Of a stretch of 54,323 nt of DNA, positions 8,609 to 16,720 are shown in pieces (the first letter of the stretch is position 1; each line of letters starts with the position of its first letter). This stretch comes from an uncultured Woeseiaceae bacterium (GTDB taxonomy: Bacteria; Pseudomonadota; Gammaproteobacteria; Steroidobacterales; Woeseiaceae), in assembly GCA_902517795.1 (NCBI GenBank), contig CABYDR010000004.1, positions 1 to 54,323 of the forward strand. The letters are read 5' to 3'. The notes under the pieces were generated by a model, which saw only the letters and a list, made by a program, of their open reading frames with translations, was not told the DNA's origin and did no database searches. The translations under genes and the position numbers were made by a program.

Positions 8609-9649
8609 ATGGTAAAAATTAATAATCATGTGCTAAGTAATTATGGTGAGCCCTTTATTGTTGCAGAAGCGGGAATTAATCATAATGGAGAGCTTAAGTT
8701 GGCTTTTGAGATGATAGAAGTTGCGAATAAATCTGGTGCTAATGCAATTAAATTTCAAACATATAGGACAGAAGAAGTTTGTGGTGACAAAACACAAATG
8801 TTTACCTATCAATCTCAAGGTAAAGAAGTCACAGAATCGATGTTTGAGATGTTTAGTCGCTATGAGTTTACCCGAGACGAATGGAATGCAATAAAGCAAA
8901 AGTGTGATAAAGAGGGGATTTTATTTCTGTCAACGCCACAGAATCGAACTGATCTAGACCTTCTAATGGAATTAGGCATCCCAGCTATTAAAGTGGGCTC
9001 TGATGACTTTGTTAATCTGCCGTTGTTATCAGATTATGCGACCACAAAATTGCCTATGATTGTATCTTGTGGCATGGCTGATATGGCGGAGGTATTCCAG
9101 GCTTTAGATGCAATTGGCACATTTGATGGTTACCCAACAGTCTTATTACTTTGCACCTCCCAATATCCAACGCCCTCCGATGATGTCAATCTGTTGAAAT
9201 TAAAAACTTTAGCCAATTTATTTCCTGACTTAGTGCTTGGATTTTCTGATCACACGCAAGGATCACTTGCCTCCTCATTAGCTGTTAGTTTTGGTGCTGT
9301 CTTATTTGAGAAGCATTTTACGATGGATAATGGTTTATCAGGGCCCGATCATTGGTTCTCTGAAAATCCAACAACACTAAAAAGATGGGTGGATGACATA
9401 CATGAATCATATAAGATGATGGGAAATGGTCTTATTAGGCCGACTGAAGGTGAATTAATAAACAAACCAGAATTTCAAAGAGTATTGGTTGCTAGTAAGG
9501 ATATAGGAGAGGGAGAATTATTTAAATTAGAAAACATAATGTTAAGTAGGGTCGCTGGGGGAAAAGGGCTTCCACCTTCCTTTATGGATAGGATAATAGG
9601 TTCAAGGAGTAACAGGAGGTATAAAAAGAACGAGGCAATATTTATATGA
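8609..9649 (+). CDS. pseI: Pseudaminic acid synthase, PseI (NeuB family)
   Basis: Condenses the 6-deoxy-diacylamino-altrose with phosphoenolpyruvate to the nine-carbon acid. It has 346 residues. The NeuB TIM barrel starts with FIVAEAGINHNGEL, with substrate residues in FSTPQ-like FLSTPQNRTDLDLL and GFSDHTQGSLA. The C-terminal SAF (antifreeze-like) domain covers about residues 285-346 (RVLVASKDIGEGELF). It begins 3 bases after the PhyH gene and overlaps the formyltransferase-like gene by ATGA. Confidence 0.93.
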   Translation: MVKINNHVLSNYGEPFIVAEAGINHNGELKLAFEMIEVANKSGANAIKFQTYRTEEVCGDKTQMFTYQSQGKEVTESMFEMFSRYEFTRDEWNAIKQKCDKEGILFLSTPQNRTDLDLLMELGIPAIKVGSDDFVNLPLLSDYATTKLPMIVSCGMADMAEVFQALDAIGTFDGYPTVLLLCTSQYPTPSDDVNLLKLKTLANLFPDLVLGFSDHTQGSLASSLAVSFGAVLFEKHFTMDNGLSGPDHWFSENPTTLKRWVDDIHESYKMMGNGLIRPTEGELINKPEFQRVLVASKDIGEGELFKLENIMLSRVAGGKGLPPSFMDRIIGSRSNRRYKKNEAIFI

Positions 9650-10314
9650 AAAAAATATTTTTCTTGTTGAACGATTTTTCTGAGCTCAACATGCAAGTTT
9701 ATTGCGATAAATATTTGTCTGATTATATTGTTTCTTCGGGTTCAGAACTCCCAAATAATCCTGGTGATTTTTCATTAATTGTTCCTTGGAACTATCAAAA
9801 AGTAATTAGAAATTACCCGTTTAATAATGTCATTATTTTTCACTCATCCGACTTACCAAAAGGCAAAGGTTGGGCTCCAATATTTAATGCCTTTAATAAA
9901 AATTTAAAATATTACGTTATTTCAGCAGTTTTATTAAGTGAACGAGTAGATTCTGGTGCCATTGTTGCTAAGGCAAAATTCAAAATCAAAAATACATACA
10001 CCGCAGAAATCATTAGAAAAATTGATGAAGAAATTGTGTTTATGATGGTAGCTAAAATAGTCGAAAGATTTGATGGCAAAGAATTGACTGGGGTAAAGCA
10101 AAATAGCTTAAATGAAAGTTATTACAATAGACGCTATCCACAAGACAATGAAGTTAATGGAAATGATAGTCTGAATAAATTAATTCATAAATTAAAGGGT
10201 TGTGAAAAAAACCATCCTGCTTTTTTTACTTTTAAAGGAGATGAATTTATTATTTCAATTAAACCAAAAATAATGCCATCATTTCCAGAAGATTTACAGA
10301 TTATATTCCTTTGA
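9646..10314 (+). CDS. Divergent formyltransferase-fold protein, candidate sugar N-formyltransferase
   Basis: A 222-residue protein with a core resembling the GART/methionyl-tRNA formyltransferase fold: FHSSDLPKGKGWAPIF corresponds to the NIHPSLLPxxRGxxP loop, and SERVDSGAIV to the DAGxI segment carrying the catalytic aspartate. The conserved histidine is present, but the asparagine two positions before it is replaced by isoleucine. This FH(S/T)(S/T)DLP variant is, as far as I recall, a recognised subgroup in glycan loci. It directly follows pseI with an ATGA overlap and takes the place where pseH is expected. I infer N-formylation of the C4 amine of the altrose intermediate (C7 of pseudaminic acid). 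Confidence 0.65.
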   Translation: MKKIFFLLNDFSELNMQVYCDKYLSDYIVSSGSELPNNPGDFSLIVPWNYQKVIRNYPFNNVIIFHSSDLPKGKGWAPIFNAFNKNLKYYVISAVLLSERVDSGAIVAKAKFKIKNTYTAEIIRKIDEEIVFMMVAKIVERFDGKELTGVKQNSLNESYYNRRYPQDNEVNGNDSLNKLIHKLKGCEKNHPAFFTFKGDEFIISIKPKIMPSFPEDLQIIFL

Positions 10315-11015
10315 TCCTGAGCGCACATCAACCTGTCTACCTGCCTTGGCTGGGGTTATTCCATAAAATTGTGCTTGCAGATTGTTTTTGTATATTTGAT
10401 ATAGCGCAATACCAAAAAAATGATTTTAATAATAGGAATAAAATAAAGACCGCGAATGGATCGCTACTTTTAACCGTTCCAGTTAATGCAAAAGGTAGGT
10501 TTAACGACCAAATTAAAAATACCAAAATCGCTAACCAACAATGGAAAAGGCAACATTTCAAAGCCATATATTTTAATTATAAAAAAACTCCATTTTTTAA
10601 CAATTATATAGGAGAGTTAGAGGCTATTTATTTGGGCAAGGAATATGAATATCTATCAGATCTTAACACTACGATGCTGAATTTCTTTTTAGAAAAGTTG
10701 GACATAAAAACAAAAATAATAACAGCAAGTGATTATAATTTTGTGGGGCAAAAATCAGATTTGGTATTGAATATGTGTCAAAAGCTTAATGCTGAGAAAA
10801 TTATCTTTGGCGAAAATGGTAAAGATTATGTAGATACAGATTCTTTTAAAAAGAATGGTATTGAAATATTTTTTCAAGAATATTCTCACCCTGAATATAA
10901 ACAATGTTTTCAAAAAGAAGGGTTTCTCTCTCATCTATCAATTATTGATCTGTTATTTAATGAAGGTGATCGGTCAAAAGATATTATTATGAGTGGAAAT
11001 CTGAAGAAAGTTTAA
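10311..11015 (+). CDS. WbqC-like family protein
   Basis: A 234-residue member of the WbqC-like family, recognised from the start ILSAHQPVYLPWLGLFHKI and the following DIAQYQKNDFNNRNKIKT. Such proteins are common in O-antigen loci and are usually linked to aminotransferases and N-acyl decorations, but no reaction is established that I know of. The start is TTG at 10311, overlapping the preceding stop by four bases; no ATG lies near. It closes the overlapping pse gene chain, and the next gene begins 19 bases later with its own ribosome-binding site. Confidence 0.8.
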   Translation: MILSAHQPVYLPWLGLFHKIVLADCFCIFDIAQYQKNDFNNRNKIKTANGSLLLTVPVNAKGRFNDQIKNTKIANQQWKRQHFKAIYFNYKKTPFFNNYIGELEAIYLGKEYEYLSDLNTTMLNFFLEKLDIKTKIITASDYNFVGQKSDLVLNMCQKLNAEKIIFGENGKDYVDTDSFKKNGIEIFFQEYSHPEYKQCFQKEGFLSHLSIIDLLFNEGDRSKDIIMSGNLKKV

Positions 11016-11034
11016 AAATAAGGGATTGTAAGAG

Positions 11035-11694
11035 ATGGGATTTTCAAATGAATGGGATGATAAGTATCAGGATAATACTCATATGAGTGTTTGGCCTTGG
11101 ACTAACCTGGTTAGCTTGGTTATGCGAAACAAGCCCCAAAAAAGAAATTTTAAGATCTTGGAATTAGGCTGTGGAGCGGGTGCAAATATTCCTTTTTTTG
11201 TTTCACTTGAGGCTGATTATTATTCAGTAGAGGGAAGTAAAACTATTGTTGACAAGTTACATCATAGATTTCCTTACTTAAAAGATAATATAATGATTGG
11301 TGATTTTACGGATTTCATCCCAGAGACTCAGTTTGACTTAATAGTTGATAGGGCTTCGTTAACATGTAATCACGAAGAATCAATCATTAAAAGTTTAAAA
11401 AAATGCCATGAAAGGTTAAATGTAGGCGGTAAATATATTGGAGTGGATTGGTTTTCTACTCACCATTCTGATTATAAAAAAGGAATTCAAGCTGAAGATG
11501 TTTGGACTAGAAAGGACATGGTCGGGAGTGGCTTTGAAGGTACGGGCAGAGCTCATTTTTCTGATCAAAATCATTTGATGGAGCTTTTTAAAGCATTTGA
11601 GGTCAAAAGCCTGTCTCATTCAGTTTTGACTGAAAAGATTCCTACTTTGAATACTACCGTAGCCACTTGGAACTTTGTTATGGAGAAGGTATGA
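11035..11694 (+). CDS. SAM-dependent class I methyltransferase
   Basis: A 219-residue protein with the AdoMet-binding motif I ILELGCGAGANIPFF at about residues 38-52 and the acidic end of strand 2 in YSVEGS. The middle contains FDLIVDRASLTCNH, the usual post-motif region. Its location between glycan-modifying genes suggests O- or N-methylation of a sugar or sugar substituent. The start ATG 11035 is preceded by TAAGAG. It overlaps the next gene by ATGA when that gene starts at 11691. Confidence 0.85.
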   Translation: MGFSNEWDDKYQDNTHMSVWPWTNLVSLVMRNKPQKRNFKILELGCGAGANIPFFVSLEADYYSVEGSKTIVDKLHHRFPYLKDNIMIGDFTDFIPETQFDLIVDRASLTCNHEESIIKSLKKCHERLNVGGKYIGVDWFSTHHSDYKKGIQAEDVWTRKDMVGSGFEGTGRAHFSDQNHLMELFKAFEVKSLSHSVLTEKIPTLNTTVATWNFVMEKV

Positions 11695-12347
11695 GTAAAA
11701 TATTAGTTGTTGCCGCTCATCCTGACGATGAAGTTTTAGGGTGTGGGGCAACTATTGCCAGACACATACATAATGGTGACAAGGTTCAGGTTGTTTTTTT
11801 GGCAGATGGTTTTGGATCTCGAAATAATGGCTCTGATAGAGATGCTTCGGCAGAAGAAGCTTCCGAACTTTTAGGTTGTGAGCCGCCAATTTTCCTAAAC
11901 TTTCCTGATAATCAGTTGGATAGTGTTCCACTGCTTAACATAGTTAAAGAACTTGAGGAGGTAATTAGTGATTTTTTGCCAAGCATTATTTATACCCATC
12001 ATTATGGTGATTTAAATATTGATCATCAAGTAACACACAGGGCAGTTATGACAGCTTGCCGACCGCAACCTAACTTTAGTGTTAAAGAAATCTATACTTT
12101 TGAAATATTGTCAGCTACCCATTGGCAGTCAGTGAGTATGGGTGGCCTATTTTCCCCAAATTATTTTGTTGATGTTAGTGATTTTATAAATAAAAAAATA
12201 GACGCACTGCGTTGTTATGCGAGTGAAATGAGAAAGTATCCTCACGCTCGTTCGTATGAAGCACTGAAAAGTTTGTCAAAGTACAGAGGGAGTTCAGTAG
12301 GTGTAAAGGATGCTGAAGCTTTTTGTATTGAAAGATTAATAAATTAA
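11691..12347 (+). CDS. PIG-L/LmbE family deacetylase
   Basis: A zinc-dependent N-deacetylase of the LmbE/PIG-L family. The metal-binding motif AHPDDE is at residues 9-14, and the further metal ligand is in YTHHYGDLNIDHQVTH. The ORF-track start at 11667 is inside the methyltransferase. ATG 11691 (MSKILVVAAHPDDE) fits the family and overlaps the preceding stop by four bases, giving 218 residues. It probably removes an acetyl group from an N-acetylated sugar precursor, which would free an amine for another acylation such as formylation. That link is inference. Confidence 0.87.
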   Translation: MSKILVVAAHPDDEVLGCGATIARHIHNGDKVQVVFLADGFGSRNNGSDRDASAEEASELLGCEPPIFLNFPDNQLDSVPLLNIVKELEEVISDFLPSIIYTHHYGDLNIDHQVTHRAVMTACRPQPNFSVKEIYTFEILSATHWQSVSMGGLFSPNYFVDVSDFINKKIDALRCYASEMRKYPHARSYEALKSLSKYRGSSVGVKDAEAFCIERLIN

Positions 12348-12348
12348 A

Positions 12349-14145
12349 TTGAAAACACTTGTAACAACCGCATCTAAAGACATTTGGAGGGAAGATAATA
12401 ATGTCATATTCCTTGGTGAATGGTGCAAACAATATAACGAAAAAGCTAATTGGAATAGTAAAGATAATGACACGTTACCATACCATTGGGACGACAAACA
12501 GAAACTTTCAAAAGACTATGATTACCTGGGAGATTTGTATGAAGTAATTCTTTCTAAGTTATCTTTCAAATTAAATGAAATTCATGATGTTAAATTCACG
12601 CAAAGATATTGGAGAATTGTATTAGGACCGTGGCTATCTTCTTATGTAGCTGCTGTCTGGGATAGGTGGGAAAATATCAACAAAGCCATTGCTATGAAAG
12701 AACCCATGAAGACTATTATTCCCGATAATAGCCAAACCACAAGAGTTGTAGCAAATAACTATTTGTCTGCGATTAGAATAATGGCAAGCAGTGATAACTG
12801 GAATTATTTATTGTACTGCAGTATCTTAAGGTGGCAGAACAATTCTAATATCACGCTAATAGAAAAACCCTTGGATTCATTAGAAGTGGCAAGTCCTCAT
12901 AATGTAACTAAGCAGAGTAAAAGTCCTTTATACAAAATCGTAAATTTAATAGATTTTGCTCTAAATAAGTTGTGGTTTACCGGTGATTATCAGTGTGTTC
13001 ATTACAAGAGTTATCTATCACCTATTTCACTGATAAAACTCTCACTCAGACTTCGTCAACCTATTAGGATTTTTTCTGAGTTTGAAAGAGAAGCTGTATA
13101 TTCTAATGTAACTTCCGATCATCGTAATGATAAATTTTGGTTTAGGGTTAAGGGCGACTTTGAGGAGTTTCTATGTCAACAGATTAATAAGGACATACCC
13201 AGAGCATATCTAGAAGATTTTGAAAATATCCGAAATATTTTGAAAGGGTTTAATTACACATCAAAAGCAAAATTGATTATGACAGCCAATGCCCATTATC
13301 ATAATGAAATTTTTAAAGTTTGGACTGCAGGTATGGTAGAGCAGGGCTCAAGGTTAGTTATAGCGGCTCATGGTGGCGCAATGCGTGTTAAGTTTGATAC
13401 ATTTGGACACGAGGAAGATATTAGCGATTATAAAACGACATGGCACGAACCAGTTCATACTAAGCACATCCAGCTATCACCTAATAAGTTTATTAGTAAA
13501 AATATATATTCTGGTAAGGGAGAGAATATAACTTTGATTGGGTTAGATACTTATAGATATGCTAATAGATTTCCAACAGCTCCCATAAGCTCTACTTTTT
13601 TAGTAGATTTTCGACAAAAGGTTGAGTTTATTAAGTTAGTTAAGGGAATAGGTCTAAAAAACTTAGTAGTCAGGCCTTATGCTAATCCATGGGGCTGGGC
13701 AAGTAGAGAGCGTTATAGTGACGAGTTTGGACAGGAAATTATTTCTAATATAAAGTCTATAAAAGAAGAACTATTGAACTCTAAAATTGTAATTTGTAGC
13801 TATCCCCAATCTACATTCTCTGAGGCTATGCATATAGGAGTTCCCACTTTGCTAATGTATGTTGAGAAAACGTGGACATTGCATGATAATTTTCTTCCCT
13901 TGTTAGAAGAAATGAGACGAGTGGGGATTTTCCATGCGAGCGCAGAATCAGCTGCGGCTCATATCAAGAAGATACATGAGGATCCTTTAAAATGGTGGAA
14001 TGAAGAAGACACAAAAACAGTACGGTCAATGTTTGATCGAATTTGTGGGGCACCGGCTAAAGATATAAAGATAGATAAGGAGTGGGGCGAATTTTTCACA
14101 AAGATATTGGATCAATCTAGGACCATAACAATAGAACCCCAATAA
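12349..14145 (+). CDS. LIC12162-family putative transferase
   Basis: A 598-residue protein whose N-terminal part (WREDNNVIFLGEWC, YHWDDKQKL, YWRIVLGPWLSSYVAAVWDRW) matches the LIC12162 family of putative transferases found in nonulosonic acid and surface glycan loci. The C-terminal half (CSYPQSTFSEAMHIGVPTLLMY) looks like the nucleotide-sugar binding half of a GT-B glycosyltransferase. A serine/threonine-rich loop is followed by EAMHIGVPTLL. The start is TTG at 12349, two bases after the PIG-L stop. It may be the transferase that adds the nonulosonic acid or another CMP-sugar; donor and acceptor are not known. Confidence 0.78.
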   Translation: MKTLVTTASKDIWREDNNVIFLGEWCKQYNEKANWNSKDNDTLPYHWDDKQKLSKDYDYLGDLYEVILSKLSFKLNEIHDVKFTQRYWRIVLGPWLSSYVAAVWDRWENINKAIAMKEPMKTIIPDNSQTTRVVANNYLSAIRIMASSDNWNYLLYCSILRWQNNSNITLIEKPLDSLEVASPHNVTKQSKSPLYKIVNLIDFALNKLWFTGDYQCVHYKSYLSPISLIKLSLRLRQPIRIFSEFEREAVYSNVTSDHRNDKFWFRVKGDFEEFLCQQINKDIPRAYLEDFENIRNILKGFNYTSKAKLIMTANAHYHNEIFKVWTAGMVEQGSRLVIAAHGGAMRVKFDTFGHEEDISDYKTTWHEPVHTKHIQLSPNKFISKNIYSGKGENITLIGLDTYRYANRFPTAPISSTFLVDFRQKVEFIKLVKGIGLKNLVVRPYANPWGWASRERYSDEFGQEIISNIKSIKEELLNSKIVICSYPQSTFSEAMHIGVPTLLMYVEKTWTLHDNFLPLLEEMRRVGIFHASAESAAAHIKKIHEDPLKWWNEEDTKTVRSMFDRICGAPAKDIKIDKEWGEFFTKILDQSRTITIEPQ

Positions 14146-14230
14146 AATAGCAAACAATTTGGGGAAAAAGTGAAGCTTTGTCTCTGCTAGGTGGGCCCCA
14201 TAAGGTAATTCGAATGAACATAACAATTAG

Positions 14231-15226
14231 ATGCAAAAAATTATGAAAAAAGTATTAATAACTACAGTTCCATTTGCTAATAAAAACCGACTACCACTGG
14301 AGTTGCTTGAAGATGCTGGCATTGAATACTTAATAAACCCTTTAAACAAGAAGCTGACAGAGGACGAGTTACTGGAAATAGTAGCTGATTTTGATGTCAT
14401 TATTGCTGGCACAGAGCAAATTACCTCTAAAGTGATGAATCGTGCAACTAATTTGAAAATGATCTCGCGTGTAGGTATGGGTTTGGATAGTGTTGATCTA
14501 TCAGCTGCTGGTAAGCTTGGGATAAAAGTTAGTTTCACCCCAGATGCGCCTGCTCCAGCTGTTGCAGAGTTGACAGTTGGTTTGATGCTCTCACTCCTGC
14601 GCTCTACTCATGTTGCCAACGCAGAGCTGCATCGTGGTGAATGGGTTAGACATTTTGGAAGACGTATTCCTGAAATAACTATTGGAATCATTGGTGTTGG
14701 ACGTATTGGACAGCGTGTATTGAGGCGTTTAAGTGGCTTTGGAAACCCCCGGATTTTACTTAATGATTTAAATCCAGACGACAGGTTTATACCTCAGACA
14801 AACTTGGTATGGACAGATAAAGAAGAAATTTATAAACAGGCAGATATTATTAGCTTACATCTGCCCTTGACTAAACAAACAAAAAATATGATTCGTGCTG
14901 AACATATTGCCCTCATGAAGCCAGATGCAATCCTTATAAACACGGCACGTGGAGGTATTATTAATGAGTCCGATTTAGCTAATGCGCTCAACGCTGGGCA
15001 TTTACATGGTGCTGCAATTGACGTCTTTGAGAATGAGCCTTATACGGGACCACTAGCGGACATAGAGCGATGCATCCTCACATCACATATGGGTTCGATG
15101 ACGGTTGATTGTCGAACTCTTATGGAAATTGAGGCTACAGAGGAGGCTGTGAGGTTCTTGAGAGGTCTTTCTCTTGAAAGGGAAGTTCCAGAAGAAGAGT
15201 ATGAATTCCAAAAGGGTGGATTATGA
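14231..15226 (+). CDS. D-isomer-specific 2-hydroxyacid dehydrogenase (phosphoglycerate dehydrogenase-like)
   Basis: An NAD-dependent dehydrogenase of 331 residues. The NAD-binding loop is GIIGVGRIGQRV and the catalytic residues lie in INTARGGIINE (Arg), FENEPY (Glu) and LTSHMGS (His). It is a SerA-like enzyme without an ACT regulatory domain. In this setting it likely reduces or oxidises a 2-keto acid that is a precursor or side chain of the glycan, not serine biosynthesis. A second in-frame ATG at 14243 (MKKVLITT) is an equally good start. It is preceded by 85 non-coding bases, so it may begin a transcriptional subunit. Confidence 0.85.
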   Translation: MQKIMKKVLITTVPFANKNRLPLELLEDAGIEYLINPLNKKLTEDELLEIVADFDVIIAGTEQITSKVMNRATNLKMISRVGMGLDSVDLSAAGKLGIKVSFTPDAPAPAVAELTVGLMLSLLRSTHVANAELHRGEWVRHFGRRIPEITIGIIGVGRIGQRVLRRLSGFGNPRILLNDLNPDDRFIPQTNLVWTDKEEIYKQADIISLHLPLTKQTKNMIRAEHIALMKPDAILINTARGGIINESDLANALNAGHLHGAAIDVFENEPYTGPLADIERCILTSHMGSMTVDCRTLMEIEATEEAVRFLRGLSLEREVPEEEYEFQKGGL

Positions 15227-16098
15227 ATAAGGTTTTAGTAATTGGAGGCTCAGGGTTTATGGGGAGTCACACAGCAGATTTACTCAGTGATAATGGATAC
15301 GTCGTTACTATTTTAGATAAAGTGAAATCTCCTTGGTTGCGTGATGATCAGACTATGCTGGTTGGTGATGCCATGGACTCAAATGTTTTGATATCAGCGA
15401 TGAATAAGATTGATTACGTATTCTACTTTGCAGGCATTGCCGATATTGCAGAAGCAAAAGTGAACCCTTATAAAACTATTGAAGTAAATATTATGGGGCT
15501 GACAAAAGCTCTAGAGGCAGGAGTAAAAAATAATATTGCAAAATTTATTTATGCTTCTACTATGTATGTTTATAGTGCTCAAGGTTCTTTTTATAGAGCA
15601 AGCAAGCAAGCCGCAGAGGCCATTATCGAGGCTTATCATGAAAACTATGAACTAAGCTTTGTATTATTGAGGTATGGGTCTTTATATGGGCCAAGATCCC
15701 AAAATTGGAATGGTATTAAAGGATTTGCGCGACAGGTTGTGAACCATGGTGCCATAGAATATCCAGGGAATGGCTCAGAAATTAGAGAATATATCCATGT
15801 CCTAGATGCAGCAAAACTTAGCATTAGAGCGTTGCATGATGATTATAAAAATAAAGCGATTACAATCACAGGCAATCAGTCTATGAGAGTGGCTGATATG
15901 TTCTCAATGCTTTTTGAAATTGCAGGAAAAGAACTCAATGTCAAATACTTAGACGAGCAACAAGGGTCAAGTCATTATGGCCTTACTCCCTATAGGTATA
16001 CCCCTAAGACGGCACAAAAAATAATCCCCAATCAGTTTGTTGACCTGGGACAAGGACTACTTGATATTGTAGAAGAAATTCATAATGATCAGCACTGA
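15223..16098 (+). CDS. NAD-dependent epimerase/dehydratase family protein
   Basis: An extended SDR of 291 residues. The nucleotide-binding loop GGSGFMGSHTA is at residues 8-18. The active-site serine/threonine is in IYASTMYVY and the Tyr-x3-Lys pair in FYRASKQAAEA. It probably acts on a nucleotide-activated sugar as epimerase, dehydratase or reductase. It overlaps the preceding dehydrogenase by ATGA and the following HAD gene by 14 bases, so the three are one translational unit. Confidence 0.85.
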   Translation: MNKVLVIGGSGFMGSHTADLLSDNGYVVTILDKVKSPWLRDDQTMLVGDAMDSNVLISAMNKIDYVFYFAGIADIAEAKVNPYKTIEVNIMGLTKALEAGVKNNIAKFIYASTMYVYSAQGSFYRASKQAAEAIIEAYHENYELSFVLLRYGSLYGPRSQNWNGIKGFARQVVNHGAIEYPGNGSEIREYIHVLDAAKLSIRALHDDYKNKAITITGNQSMRVADMFSMLFEIAGKELNVKYLDEQQGSSHYGLTPYRYTPKTAQKIIPNQFVDLGQGLLDIVEEIHNDQH

Positions 16099-16720
16099 AA
16101 AATATGATTTGATATTTTGGGACTTTGATGGAGTGATCAAAGAGTCAGTGTCTGTAAAGACAGATGCATATGTAAAATTATTTAAGCCCCATGGAAGCGA
16201 TGTTTGCAAACAAGTTAAAAATCATCATCTTGCGAATGGTGGTATGTCAAGATTTGATAAGATTCCATTATATCTAAAATGGGTTGGCTTAGAGCAGAAT
16301 GATGCAGAAGTTCAAAATTATTGTGATAAATTTAGCAGAATCGTAAAAGACAAAGTTATCGCTTCTGAATGGGTTCCTGGGGTTCAGGATTTTCTTCAAA
16401 GTAATAAAGAAAAATATATATTCATAATGGTTTCAGCTACACCTCAGAACGAGATAGAAGAAATATGTAAGAAGCTTAACCTCGATTGGGTTTTTTTGAA
16501 AATATATGGATCACCTGCATCAAAGTCAAAATCGATAAAGATCAGCATGTTCCATTATGAGGTTGATGCATCGTCTTGTGTCATGATAGGCGATGCTCAG
16601 GCGGATATTGATGCGGCACAGGATAACGATATTGATTTTATTTTTCGTAGGCATAGTGAAAATTTGAAATTAAATATTAATACTAATATCCAAACTATTG
16701 AGAATTTTAATGAGTTATAA
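16085..16720 (+). CDS. HAD-superfamily hydrolase (beta-phosphoglucomutase/phosphoglycolate phosphatase-like)
   Basis: A 211-residue HAD phosphatase or phosphomutase. Motif I DFDGV carries the nucleophilic and acid/base aspartates, motif II lies in IMVSATPQNE, and motif III/IV is MIGDAQADIDAA. It overlaps both neighbours. In nonulosonic acid and Kdo-like pathways a HAD phosphatase removes the phosphate after synthase action, so the presence of a cytidylyltransferase two genes downstream makes a similar role possible here. Substrate not known. Confidence 0.83.
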   Translation: MISTEKYDLIFWDFDGVIKESVSVKTDAYVKLFKPHGSDVCKQVKNHHLANGGMSRFDKIPLYLKWVGLEQNDAEVQNYCDKFSRIVKDKVIASEWVPGVQDFLQSNKEKYIFIMVSATPQNEIEEICKKLNLDWVFLKIYGSPASKSKSIKISMFHYEVDASSCVMIGDAQADIDAAQDNDIDFIFRRHSENLKLNINTNIQTIENFNEL

